A stretch of 64,000 nt of DNA from Talaromyces rugulosus (taxonomy: Eukaryota > Ascomycota > Eurotiomycetes > Eurotiales > Trichocomaceae): assembly GCF_013368755.1 (NCBI RefSeq), contig NC_049564.1, positions 70,001 to 134,000 on the forward strand. The letters are read 5' to 3'. This document shows, in pieces, positions 10,534-21,862 of the stretch; position 1 is the first letter of the stretch; each line of letters opens with the position of its first letter. Position numbers and translations under genes: made by a program. The notes below the pieces were generated by a model, which was not told the DNA's origin, made no database searches, and saw nothing but the letters and a program-made list of their open reading frames with translations.

Positions 10534-12163
10534 TTAACCAATAGCTGTCAGCGAGAGTCCTTTATAGAAATACCTAGCCAGCATCAATATTAGACTAGAG
10601 CCAACTATGATGGCACCGGTAAATATCCATAGTGCATTAAAACCGTGCTGGTCTAAAACCACCCCACCAACGGGTGTTCCTATTCCTTAGTGAGCTCCTA
10701 CCCGACATTTCCATGTAAAAGTAGAGATTGATTTCGACTCACCAATCAGATATCCAAAAGAAATTATAGCAAAGGCCTGACCCAGTCTTGTTCCCGTCAT
10801 GGCTCGGTTATGAGCTGAAAGGCGGATAATGGTGGCCGTGGGAGACGAGACGAAAGTTCCGGAGAAAAATCCATATAGGACCATGAGAACAATTATACCA
10901 GCGGCATCCTTGACGGCAAGAATGCAAAATGCTAGGAGGGCAGACAGAAAGGCGCACGGGATCATGGCGTTCATGGCTCCGACTGTATAAAAATTAACTA
11001 TATTCAACAAGGAACAAACGCACGGTACGAGGCAACTCACTTTTATCAGAAACCATCCCAGGGAGAATACGGCCGAATGCACTGGTGGCATTAAGAATAG
11101 AGAGGAGATAGAATCCGAGGTTCGAATTTGTAAGTCCAGTCTTAATGGCAAAGCTCTGGACGTAGAAGAACGGCTGGTAAAGTCCCAGAAAACCGACGAA
11201 TACAGAAAACGTGAAAACAGTGTATGGGACCTCTTTAAAGGCAGCTAGGTCAAGTAGGCCTCGTCGCGCTTGTGGTTTGACTCTGGGTTTCAGCACCAGA
11301 ATGGCGACCAGTTGAAGAGCCAGAGTGATGAAGCCGATGACACGAGTAGCCCATCCAAAGCCGACGGTGGGCTGAAGCCTGTGGAAGACGATGGGATAAA
11401 TGACACCGCCTTAATGCTATTAGCCGTGCTGGATTATAATGTGTATCCTGTGCTGAAAACTCACCTAGACTACTGCCAGCGGCAGCGATACCAGTAGCCG
11501 TGGACAATTTTGTGGTGAAGTACTGGGAAGCGATAAGGTTGCCAATCATACACAGCATACCGCCTCCAATGCCTACACAGATACCCTGGGCGAGGAAGAT
11601 CTGCCAGTAATTGTCGCAAAGACTCAGCATCATTTGACCGAACACACTGAAGAAGGAGCCTCCGATAATCAGCGCGCGGGCATAGCCTGCGTCGTAGATG
11701 GGGCCACTCAAGGCTCCGACAAAAAGAAGGAGCCAGGATTGAACTGAGCCGATCCATGCGATGTCTGAGGGCGACGAGCTTTGGAGGAGTTCCAATTCGT
11801 AATAGGTTTGAAAGGTGCCGAAAGCGTTGGCAATGCCCCTGGCTGGACTTTAGCATATATGACTCGAATATATAACGAATAACAGAAGGGAACTTACCAT
11901 GAGTTACAGAAGAGAAAGTGCGCCCCAAGAACGGTTAGCCAAGCCTGTGTGCCTCCATTGGGAGGTGGCTCTGGCGTGTCTGTAGGCGGCGGAGGTGCTG
12001 CTTCTTCGTCTGATGGCTGGCTGTCAGCTGCGACAGGCTCTGTTGAATCTTCGGCGCGCTTCTCATCCAGCTCAGTGCCTGGATTGATAGTGCTAGTCTG
12101 AGAATGGGCGGCCGAGTCCTGTGTAGGGGACTTGGCCTGGCTGTGTTCGACTACGCTGGACAT
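10534..12163 (-). CDS. MFS transporter, monocarboxylate (MCT)-like
   Basis: Five exons in transcript order (11898-12163, 11465-11838, 11041-11409, 10743-10982, 10534-10685) give 466 residues, a normal length. After a polar acidic/proline N-tail comes PNGGTQAWLTVLGAHFLF, the MCT-type entry into helix 1, then WGIANAFGTFQTYYE, QGICVGIGGGMLC, PFFYVQSFA and about 12 hydrophobic segments. It ends ARYFYKGLSLTAIG. The fungal family imports or exports small carboxylates and metabolites at the plasma membrane, often inside metabolite clusters. It lies just downstream of the P450 on the same strand and is paralogous to the transporter at 50347-51818. Confidence 0.87.
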
Positions 12164-13207
12164 TGTGTCTCGCTGCAGGAAGTCGGCGGCGATGAATAAC
12201 AACACAACCAACGACCAACGTGATCAGGCTGATAGTTGAGAAGGAGGGGGGATCGACGGGAAGAATGGTTTTTTTCCTGCGCTTCGACGGGTTTGGACCT
12301 GGACGGGGTAAGTTTTGCGCCTAGCACTGAACTATTATTATTAAATTTATTTCTATAAGACTTATCTTAATATTGCGCTACGGAGTACGGAGGTGCTCAC
12401 CAACCAGTACTAAAGTCAATAGATAGTGCTCATATTAATAATAAGCGCGAGCGAAGATCTCGCCCATGAGGGCATCCCGCAGAGCGAGATCTCCAGCTCG
12501 CTGAGCGAGGATGATCAATCTGCGAGTCACAAAAAAACGGGCCGCTGCTCGACTAAGCAAACTTTTGGTACTTCAATGTTACCAGGCGCGGGTATCGTTA
12601 CGACGGAGTACGTATCTGTATTACCCGGTACGGCGTAGCTCCGTTTCGGCGGTTTCGGGCCTTGCGGGTCCACTTGCGTGCTTGGCAGGGGTGGTATTGC
12701 CTGGTAATCATGTTTTAAACCTAATATCATATTACGCCTGCATGTGTACTCTCCTGTACTCTGCACCGCGTGCCACATTACTGAGAATTTTGCTTGCCTT
12801 GTGTTCATGCAGCAATTTGAAGTCCAATATAATTAATCATTACTTTGAATAATGCAGCATGAACCCGTGGGAAATTTGTAGTTAACTGTATAATAAGTGG
12901 TTGGGCTGGCTGATCGATCCAAATCTCTATGGGACAACAATTTTATTTTCTATTTCTATTTTTATTTTCTTAAATAGCATAAAATATAAATTTATTCGAC
13001 GTGATACCATTGTGTTCTTAAGATACTGAACGCAAAGACTACGAGAAGCCCGTGGACAAGAAGCAAAAACGCGAGTCGTCGTTTCAACCAACTAGCCAAG
13101 TAAATGAGCCACTCTATTTCGCCTGAAGCGTCACCAACAACCCTTCAATTTTGACGAACGAGCTAGATCTAATTAGCATACTTTCTTTTTATCCTGAAGC
13201 AGGTTCC
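12164..13207. other. Intergenic with hairpin, MCT promoter and P450 3' flank
   Basis: No gene supported. An imperfect hairpin occupies 12447-12501 (separate entry). Two copies of the CGGAGTAC motif that recurs in the window lie near 12380 and 12603. Confidence 0.6.
12447..12501. repeat. Imperfect inverted repeat (hairpin)
   Basis: GCGAGC-GAAGATCTCGC at 12447-12463 pairs with GCGAGATCTCCAGCTCGC at 12484-12501 with one mismatch and one unpaired base, around a 20-base loop. About 280 bp upstream of the MCT transporter start. Confidence 0.7.
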
Positions 13208-15057
13208 TTACATAGTGTGTTCTGTGACTTGAAGGTCCGGCGTGGCTAGGTCAATGTCAAAGCTATGGAAAAGGCTTGGAATAAGCTGCGCCATGTTAGT
13301 CATATTTTTTACTATCATTATTTAGTGACGATGCTCACCTTGGACATCTCAAGCCATGCAATGTCTAGTGCCGAGTTGATTAGTTAAAACTTCAATGCCA
13401 ATTCAAAATTAACCAAGCTTACGTCTTCCGAGGCAAAATCGCGCTCCAGCGCCGAAACTGAAAAATATACGTTCTAGGCGATGTTAGACAGGATTAAAAA
13501 AAATGACATGCTGGTAAAGCATACTCATGTCGCCAACTCGCTCAGAGTCCTCCATCCACCGTTCTGGCCGAAAGGCATCCGAGTCTTCTCCAAAGGTTTT
13601 TTTGTCACGGTTGATCACCCAGGCATTCATACTCAGCGTTGTCTAGCCCTTGTGTCAGTACTTCAGAGCACGAAGAAAAGGCGTCAAGTGGGGTTATCTC
13701 ACCCCCTCAGGATAATATCGTCCGTCGATAGTAACACCCCCCTGAGGCACTCGCCGGCCAATGTTCATTCCAATTGCGGGGTGAAGGCGCATTGCTTCCC
13801 ACATCACCGCTTGCAGGTAGGGCATGTCATTGGCCATTTCTAGGCTAAATATACCGCACTGTTTAACATTTTTTTTCTGGGCCATTGCCTCAATCTCGGC
13901 CAAGAGGATCTTTTTCTTTTCCGGATTCTTCAACAGATATAAGAGCATTGCAGAGAGGGAGATGGCGGTGGAATCACTGCCTGCAAAAATGTTGCTGGAG
14001 ACCTGTGAAGTAAGGGAGATGTCATCGAAAATCGGCTTCTCTTTTTGAATGTCAAAGAACTGAGCGAGAACGTCCGCATGCGAACTACCTCGTTCTTTGC
14101 GTTCGGCGATGGCCGTTGCCGCCATTTTCAACAGACTGCCCTGTCGCGCAGTGACAGCGAGATGGTTACCGATGACAGGGGTCAGTCTAGCATTAAGCCA
14201 GTATAGCCAAGGTACGTAGCCGGACCAAGCTGCAGATCGTAGCGAGTTTTCAATAATAGCGAATGCACCGTCGTCTTTGCCAGATTCCATGAAGCCAAAC
14301 CTCTTCGAAAACGTCACTTCTCCGATTACATCTGCATCCATCTCATTAAATCTTGGGCCATATACCGAAAATTTGCATTGGAAAAGAATTGCAACAGCAA
14401 GAAAAGTACGTGGGAAAACCAACCAAAGCCGAACAAGTGAGTCCAATAGCTAATATCGACCTGCTGGCCACTCATTTCCGCCATTTTCGTGATGAAAACC
14501 CCAATCGCACTATCGACGTATGGTTCCAGTTTCTTCATGTTCGACAGTGAATATGTATTGGCTACAAGTCGTCGTTGGTTACGATGTATCTCTGTGTTTC
14601 GTTCACCGAACAAGTCCCACTTGCGGGTTCCCTGCCAGACACTGTACCAGTCACTTTTGCGGAATCCGGTTCCAGCGCCTGCGTAACACATTAGCACATT
14701 GTTTTCTCCATCCTCAGCCCCATCATAATCAGGGAAGCATGGAGGTGGCTACCTACCATAGATGATATTGAACGCCTCTGGGTTCGAAGTGCTGACTTCA
14801 TTCGGACCAGTTCTAACCAGCGTTCCATATTTCTTGTGCATAGCCATCATGTTCCGGTGCATATTGCCTTTGCGTGAGTAGTATACATTCCACCAGGCTG
14901 TCCACCTCGCCAAAAATGGACCTGGGATGCCCTTGAAAGGATCTCGAACGTAAGCCAAGGAAAATATGACAATCAAAGCCAATCCGATGATCCAAGTGAA
15001 TGGGATCACATCTTGGTTGCTGAAGTTCAGTAAGTTCTGAATCAAGCCCAAAGCCAT
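13208..15057 (-). CDS. Cytochrome P450 monooxygenase
   Basis: Seven exons in transcript order (14757-15057, 14424-14678, 13703-14331, 13525-13642, 13423-13473, 13339-13364, 13208-13285) give 485 residues. An N-terminal membrane anchor (WIIGLALIVIFSLAYV) is followed by the proline hinge (GIPGPFLARWTAWW), I-helix AGSDSTA, ExxR in MWEAMRLHP, PERW, and heme loop FGAGARFCLGR with the cysteine ligand, so all catalytic elements are present. Sequence style (FDVIGEVTFSKRFGF) is that of fungal pisatin-demethylase/benzoate-hydroxylase-like families. Expected in the ER membrane with a partner reductase. The join FFSFGAG depends on acceptor CGCCTAG; a nearer TTTTCAG would break the frame. Same strand as the MCT transporter, suggesting a pair. 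Substrate unknown. Confidence 0.92.
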
Positions 15058-16496
15058 AGCTGGCTGTCAGGTAAAATAGGCTATCACTATGTGTATTCTA
15101 GTAGAAATTCCTGTCGGGATATTCTTCGGGGTGGGGAGAAAGTTCGGGTTTAAGAGCAAGAAGCCAAAGCATCTCCATTCTTCGAAGACGTTTCCACATT
15201 TCACGCGGTATGTTATGATTTTATACTCCGTACACGGCGGGCTTTACCATCAAGTGGAGGGAATACGGGCTTACTCAGATTTGTAGCGTGAGGGGGCCAC
15301 ACTGTGGAGTGGGCTTGGTTACCACTTATATAGCGGAGTAGTAGTAGGGTAGCAGAACACGCCTGCAAACAATAAGCTCATGGCGAGCGAGTAGTAACGG
15401 GTTTACTAACTTTACAAGCCAATATAACTATTATACTATGCGTGCCCCCCCTAGCAGAAAATCTGGCTTAGCCTTCACGTTGCATTGCAGAAATTTCCAC
15501 CTACCAATGATTCGGCAGTTTGACTTAGTTTTATTGTTTATTGTGGATTGATCATGACAAAAGATTTTTTTTATCCTAGCGAGAATGAATCAGACCGAGA
15601 ACCCACTGTAAGTCCCGTAAGCAATATAGAACCATGTCTTCAAGGATTATTGCCACTAAAGAACAATTTGTTATTCAGGAACAAGCGTTGAGCTATTCAA
15701 ATAAGGTGTCCACGTAAAGGTGAGTAATACGTCTATCGAGAGTTGTGCAGGGTAAGCCTTCGCGGTCTTCTCGGCTGCTTCGCTCAGCCAACTTTGTTCG
15801 GTGAATTTCGCAGAGTGAAGTTGGCGAGCGATAAGTGGTGGTTACGCAGGTGGTCCACATGGCACATGCAGCTATTGTGTGTATTGTCAAAAACACAGCC
15901 ATACCCAATAAAGTAAAGCGGTAAGGTTTGTTAATACTGAGTATGTAATATATTTGGAATACTAATATAGACTTAACCATTTTTTGGATACTACTTTCTA
16001 GGCGGTCAACAATCGGCACTTTTGTCTGAATCAGGCCACCAATCAACCGTAGGATTATTATTACAAGATATTTCGTAGGTTGCACGCTTTTTCGTTAACA
16101 TGAAGAAATGCAGCTACCCGGGAACATTTAATATTGTGGCTATGTTATAGGCTCGTATAGGTTCGTATGGCGATGCGCACTGTGTAATGTCGTAAATTAG
16201 AGATGTGTTTACTCGGCGAGTACAGAGCACAGGAAGTCCAATTGCCCCATATATGGATGTATCTAGTTATAAGGATCATAATGCTGTTGAAATTGGGGTA
16301 GATGATAAGGTAATCATCGACCTGCACGCGACCTCATCGTGTATTTGGACACTATTCCATTTTGAAAAGAAAATTGGGTATTGTGGTCTCCCTCCCCTAC
16401 AATTGCAGGGTATCTGCTTGATTAGGCAAGTAGTGTGAGCATATAGCGCTGTGCTGTGTACGTTAAATCAATTTTTATTTCTCAGAGTTGACCGAA
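15058..16496. other. Intergenic with hairpin and P450 promoter
   Basis: A TATATAAG box on the minus strand lies at 15326-15333, about 270 bp before the P450 start. A hairpin lies at 15781-15830. A 130-codon minus ORF at 15693-16085 has one hydrophobic stretch but no ATG at its 5' end and no recognised content, so it is not called. Confidence 0.55.
15781..15830. repeat. Inverted repeat (hairpin)
   Basis: CGCTCAGCCAACTT at 15781-15794 is the reverse complement of AAGTTGGCGAGCG at 15818-15830 apart from one extra base, with a 23-base loop. Confidence 0.75.
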
Positions 16497-17065
16497 TCAC
16501 ATCGGTGCCCGCCATGCCGATTTGAACTTAGTAGTCAGCACCGTTGTCCACACGTTGTGCTTGCAAACAATTCAACTCACCGGGAAAATTTGTGCATTCT
16601 CAAAATCCCACACCCCATTTTGCGCATAGATATCCCTCCCCACAATCTCGCGTGCCTCCTGAGCAGATGTCGCCTGGATAACTACCATGCTTCCCTTGAA
16701 TGGCGGTGTTTCGCTATCGGTTGGGTGCGTGTTAAACATTGTTCCTAGCCATAGCGTAGTTAACAAGCAGTACTTATGGTTGGATCGCGCATCGATAATT
16801 TTCATTATGGTAGAAGTAGGAAAAGGAAGAGGAAACAAACCACCAGAGATGAGAGTTTGAGATTCCATCAAGGGACGGAGACCTTGAATATGGATTCTAT
16901 TTGGAACATTGAAAGGTTAGGGAGAAATGGAATTGGTTTCCTGCGTATATATACGTATGACATAGACTAGACGTACGAACGATATTCCATTCTTTTCGCA
17001 TTCGTCCCGGGCTTGTCGAGGATTATGCACAGATACTCAAACTTCGGAGCCTCTGCTGGCGCCAT
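16497..17065 (-). CDS. YCII-related (DGPF/Dabb-like fold) small protein
   Basis: Four exons (16977-17065, 16841-16896, 16581-16744, 16497-16526) give 112 residues, the usual length for this family. It begins MAPAEAPKFEYLCIILDKPG, continues MEYRSIHIQGLRPLMES, ISGGTMFNTHPTD, TPPFKGSMVVIQA, and RDIYAQNGVWDF, ending PFKSAWRAPM. These are the signature blocks of fungal YCII-domain proteins (YciI-like ferredoxin-like fold; some members act as dehydratases or lactone isomerases). The short last exon is needed to give the conserved PFKSA end. Cytosolic; placed between the P450 and MDR reductase, so it may act on the same small molecule. Confidence 0.8.
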
Positions 17066-17916
17066 ATCTTGGTAAACGTTTGTGTTGAAGGGCTTTGATT
17101 AATGGTTTGAAGTAGCAAGAAATATTGATGGGATTGATATAAGGCTTCTAGAGGAGTTGCGGGTTAAGTACTGTAAGAGGATGCCTCGCACCATATTCGA
17201 CCAAACTAGAGGACAAGTTAAACGGTGTCAGCAGGTTTAACGCTCAGGCAATGACGTGAGTTAATTTGTCATCTATATGATTGACATTGTTACGTCTTTT
17301 GGGGCGGGGAACAATAATATTAATCATGACATGCAGGGCGGAATATTGTAGCCATCACAGGAATTGAAGCCGCATATGGATGAATAGAATTCTATTGACA
17401 CCGAGAATACATTAAGAAGAAAGACGAAAAACGAAAAACGAAAACAATAGAATAGAGCAAAATACAAAGAGGAATCGATAAGAAGTTAGAAGTGCAGGAA
17501 TCCCTTCCCGGTAGCAAATCTGATCTCTCAATTCTTGCCGCGTGGGAAAAAAAAAAAAAAAAAGATCGCCGCCGGCATTTCATGGCCATTAATTTACGCC
17601 GTCTCCTCTAAAATTACATTATGATTCATGACATGTGCTGGATTTACATATATTTCACGTAACATCGGTGGACCCATACCGTATCGACCACTGGGGCCAA
17701 AATGTGCTTACTGCATATGCACTTGAAAGTTACCTTTAAAAACTGAAGCAGTAATAGATTTCCTCCACTTTGTCTACGTTTCGACTGGCTTTCTTGATAT
17801 ACTAAGATATTACAGGTGGAAAACTTATGCATATATAAAGGCTCGCGTTTCTCTATTAGAGAACCCCAAAGCATCTTCTAAGAAACTTCTGCTACTGACA
17901 GTTTGAAACTCTCACC
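17066..17916. other. Divergent promoter between YCII protein and MDR reductase
   Basis: 850 bp. A TATATAAAG element at about 17831-17839 lies some 80 bp before the MDR start. A 17-base poly-A run is at about 17548-17564. No gene supported. Confidence 0.6.
17831..17839 (+). promoter_or_regulatory. TATA box of the MDR reductase
   Basis: TATATAAAG about 80 bp upstream of the ATG at 17917, followed by a short leader, as in strongly transcribed fungal genes. Confidence 0.5.
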
Positions 17917-19152
17917 ATGGTGGCCAACAAATCTTTCCTTTTCAAAGAAATACCAGCATTCGCGCCGGAGGCTGGCAAAACCGTGGCTACCGAGGTGCGC
18001 GAGTTCGACCTTGACCAAGATCCGCCCGCGAACGGCGCCATCGTCAAGGGTCTCTACTTCAGTTTGGATCCGTCCTTCAGATTCCGCATGCACGGACCTG
18101 AAGTAAAGAGCTACGCACCTGGTTTCAAGCTCGATGAGCCCTTTGCCGGTTATGCAATTGTGCAGATTCTCAAGTCCAACCACGACAAGGTCGCTGTCGG
18201 TGACGTCGTTTTTGGTCGCTTTGAAGTAGCTGAATACAGCGTCGCAACAGCTGACACACTCGGTTTGAGCATCACGCGCAAGATCGACAATTCATTCGGA
18301 GTGCCGCTTTCGAACTTCTTGGGAATTCTTGGCACGACCGGGTTGGCCGCCTATGCGAGTTTGTACGAGATCGGAAAGCCAAAAAAGGGCGAGACCATCT
18401 TTATCTCATCCGCAGCTGGCGCGATCGGCCAGATTGTTGGTCAGATCGCCAAGCATGAAGGGTTGAAAGTGATTGGTAGTGTTGGTGATGATACGAAATT
18501 GGACTTCATTTTGAAGGAATTGGGTTTCGATGGCGGCTGGAATTATAAGAAAGAGAAGACTCACGACGCCTTGAAAAGACTGGCCCCCGAGGGCCTCGAT
18601 ATCTACTATGAGAATGTGGGAGGTGAGCAGCTTGAAGCTGCTATTGATAACATGAAGCCGTACGGCCGGATAAGTGAGTTGACTTACAAGCACTGGTCAT
18701 CTCTACAACCATGAACTATACTGACCTATCCGTGTAGTCGGATGCGGAATGATATCCCAATACAATTTGCCCCCTGGTACATTGCTTTGTTTATTGTATA
18801 TGAGGCTTACTACTTACTGACTTTGCTTGACTAGATGAGAAATATGGTGTGAAGAACTTGATGTCTCTCGTCGCCAAACGAGTGACATTCCAAGGATTTA
18901 TTGTCGGAGACCCTGGGTTTGGCCCCAAGTACTACAATGAGAGAAACGAGAATATTGGTGCTGTGAGTTCTTCCTATGTATTGATAAAAAAGAATACTAC
19001 TGACTATATGTACGTAGTGGCTCGCAGAGGGTAGTATCAAGAGCAAGGAGCATATTGTAGACGGCATGGACAAGGCACCAGAGGCGCTTGTGGCGATGCT
19101 GGAGGGCAAGAGTTTGGGCAAAACTATTGTGAAGGTGGCTGACCCAGAGTAA
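17917..19152 (+). CDS. NADP-dependent MDR oxidoreductase (leukotriene B4 12-hydroxydehydrogenase-like)
   Basis: Four exons (17917-18673, 18738-18776, 18835-18962, 19018-19152) give 352 residues. The order is: N-terminal GroES-like part with SLDPSFRFRMHGP, a YAPGF segment, FGRFEVAEYSV, GILGTTGLAAYASLYEIG, then a Rossmann motif SSAAGAIGQIVGQIAK, YYENVGGEQLEAAIDNM and GRIIGCGMISQYN. These are hallmarks of the zinc-free prostaglandin reductase/LTB4DH branch, which reduces alpha,beta-unsaturated carbonyls with NADPH. Cytosolic. Divergent from the YCII protein. Confidence 0.88.
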
Positions 19153-20157
19153 GCGTTGCCAACATTGAAGTATATACACTCGCATTACGTTTTAGATGCG
19201 AAGTCTTTCGAAATAAATTAAATTTGAAGACGAATGCAGCACTTACACCGGTGAAAAATGTAAAAGTCACCAAATGTCTATCATGAAATACTTCGTGTGG
19301 TGTATACCTCGGGCTACAAAAGATCGAGGCTTATTATACATTCTAATGCGTAGTTATTGTCTTCCAACCTACAAGCGCTGTTAGCATTGGAATGGACCAA
19401 GCTACTAAATATTTTGCAAAAATTTGCTCAAACAGAAAAGGTGAATGCAATTTTTGTATAGTATGGGCATAAGATAAAACAACTTGACTTCCTTAGTCTC
19501 CCATTTTTACTGTATAAAGCGTCAATAACCTTATATTTGCCAAAAAACTTCTCGAAAACAGTGTGAATCAGTGTGGATAGTCGTGTAAGCCCACTCAGCA
19601 GCGCAACCAATTAAGAAGCAGTTCACTAAAGGCGTTCAGTGCTTGGGACGATTGCGCTGTGGATAGATCCTTATTACCAATAAACACAAGCAGCAGAGTA
19701 CTTGGTAAATAATAATTACCAGCAATACTATTACTACTATTCGGTTACATTTTCAGGCCACTTTCGGTCACTTACCCTTGAAAAGGTTCATTATAGGGCT
19801 TAGACCTCAACTCAATTCAACAAAAATTTGTAAATTACACGGACTACCCATAACAGTTCGGGCTTCGTACATGAAATATATACTACGCGTGTGACCTGTC
19901 ATGGACGCTTTAGCTGTTCCTGTGCACTGATACAAAATTTCCTCCACTGAATGATAGCTTACAGAACCTTAAATTACTGATAGAACAAGGGCACTTTATG
20001 CCGAGGTGTTGTGCCGGCTATAGCGAAAGCATGAAAGCATGACAGATTTCCGGGTCTTAGCATACGCGATAACATTATTGAATTTAGGTACAACTAAAAA
20101 CCGTTTTTGGAAATCATCATGTGCTTATCTTAGACGAAGGACGCCTTCACCCTTGCT
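19153..20157. other. Intergenic, convergent side
   Basis: 1.0 kb between the convergent ends of the two MDR reductases; AT-rich. No gene, RNA or repeat recognised. Confidence 0.6.
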
Positions 20158-21282
20158 TCATAGTTCTACCACGAGCTTTGCTGTACTAACGCCGGCTCTG
20201 CACCTGTTGAGCGCGTCCTGGATATGTTGCAAGCCCTTTCCGACAATTACCGGTGGTGGGAGACACTGTATCTTACCAGTTCGTAGCGCGGGCGTCACGT
20301 ATTCTCGCCAGACCGGGGCGGCTATATCATTAATGGCGAATATCATGCCTGCCTTCACGTTGGCAGGTATTTCATTGGGAGGAGGGTGAGTGCAAGCAAG
20401 GTGACCTCCACCGCTCCTGGCGAGAATAGCGAGATCATGGGCGTACGTCTCAGGAGTAGAGATGGCATCGAAGATTCCAACAAATTCGTCTTGATTAGCC
20501 CTATCGATCGCTTTGACAACCTTGTCAACAATCGAAGGGTCCTGATGGTCGATAACTTGGCTGGCTCCACAGCGCTTGCTGAAATTGAAGTTGTGAGCGC
20601 CAACGACGGAGATAACGTGGATCCCAGCTGCCGTAGCTAATTGTGTCGCCATGGAGCCAACAGAAGACGATCCCCCATATATGACCAGTGTCTTTGCTGA
20701 AGATGGCTCCGGGTGTTGTAGAGAGGGATAGGGTAGGCCAAGGGCTGGTGTTGGAACACCTGGCATAGCTATACCGGGCACTTGGACAGACAGTGCGCAG
20801 ACTGCAGCCTCCAATGCAAATGGCACCACAACACCCTCAGAGAACGGTATGCTACTAGGAAGAATGGCGGCTTTGTCAGCGGGGACAACTGTGTATAGTG
20901 CAAACGCTGCATGTTCAGGACGACCACTAGTTAAGTTTATAGCATGTCTATGACGAGAAGGAAAAGGTCAGCCAAGCTAGCCTACGCACTTAGAAGTGAG
21001 AAGTGAATTTACTTACCCGATGACACGATCCCCTTTTTGAAAACGCTGAACGTCCGGGCCAACCTCGTGTACCTCACCGGCTACATCGCAGCCAAAGATA
21101 GCAGGCCACTGCTGGACGAAGATACCAGTGTCTTGCATATGGCAATCGAGCGGGTTGATCGCAATTGCAGCATTTTTCACCACAAGCTCTCCAGGACCGG
21201 CCGAGGGCAAAGGAGCGTTGCCAACTTGCAATGGAGTGTCCGCTTTTACAAGCCATGCCGCTTGGTTTGGACGGACTTCCAT
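20158..21282 (-). CDS. Zinc-free MDR reductase (trans-enoyl reductase / CipB-like)
   Basis: Two exons (21017-21282, 20158-20947) give 351 residues, typical length. It starts MEVRPNQAAWLVKADTPLQV with AINPLDCHMQDTGI, GCDVAGEVHEVG and FQKGDRVIGH, then a cofactor domain with YGGSSSVGSMATQLATAAG and the RCGASQVIDHQD region; it ends TAKLVVEL. No catalytic or structural zinc ligands are seen. The layout matches the fungal quinone-reductase/trans-enoyl-reductase group (ToxD, LovC relatives), which often serves in secondary-metabolite clusters. Its promoter is shared with the zinc-finger protein at 21863. Confidence 0.85.
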
Positions 21283-21862
21283 TGTTTCAAGTTTCGTTCT
21301 TCTCGTGTCGGTGTGAAAAAAAAAAGGTGATATATGCCGGGTAGGCCAATATTCGAGATGGCCAGGCAGAGAGGGACGAATATTAAAATCCCTTGCTATC
21401 CTATGTGGGAAGCAACAATGTAATACTTGACCTTCAATAGTGACATCTGGCGATGCTCATATCTTATTTATACTCCACATAGACACGTCCAGTTCCGGCT
21501 AAATAACTACATATGTAGTTACCACTGGTGAACCTACAGTATGATTTCTAATCATTGATTAAGAAGAGATTACAAAGCTAGCATATTCTAACCAGTGGGA
21601 TACCACTATGCCGAACCCTAGCATTATTCATTGAATGATCGAAGTCTGCGTAAGCAGCCTGGAACGTCATATTCGGTTATAGCTTGCGCTAACCTCACCC
21701 GATCTAGCGTCCACAGACCTGCTTACTCTGTACTTGGTTCTTATGATTGTAACCACGACTACCCTCAATTACGTGATCAGCTGATACATATTAATTCATA
21801 AAAATACTAGGATAATTTTTGAGATTATCAACGGTACCGTTCGATCATCGCGACCGCGTGTC
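21283..21862. promoter_or_regulatory. Divergent promoter with an 18-bp perfect palindrome
   Basis: 580 bp between MDR reductase (-) and zinc-finger protein (+). TAACTACATATGTAGTTA at 21504-21521 is a perfect 18-bp palindrome, followed at once by ACCACTGGT, and ACCAGTGGG occurs in the other orientation at 21591. The placement suggests a dimeric-regulator site that could serve both genes. Confidence 0.5.

Noticed and set aside
13450..13460. Nearer acceptor TTTTCAG for P450 exon 5
   Set aside because: It puts the heme-binding loop out of frame; the CGCCTAG acceptor 18 bases upstream gives the conserved FFSFGAG reading.
15693..16085. 130-codon minus ORF with a hydrophobic stretch
   Set aside because: No ATG at its 5' end, no family resemblance, low-complexity basic tail, overlaps a hairpin.
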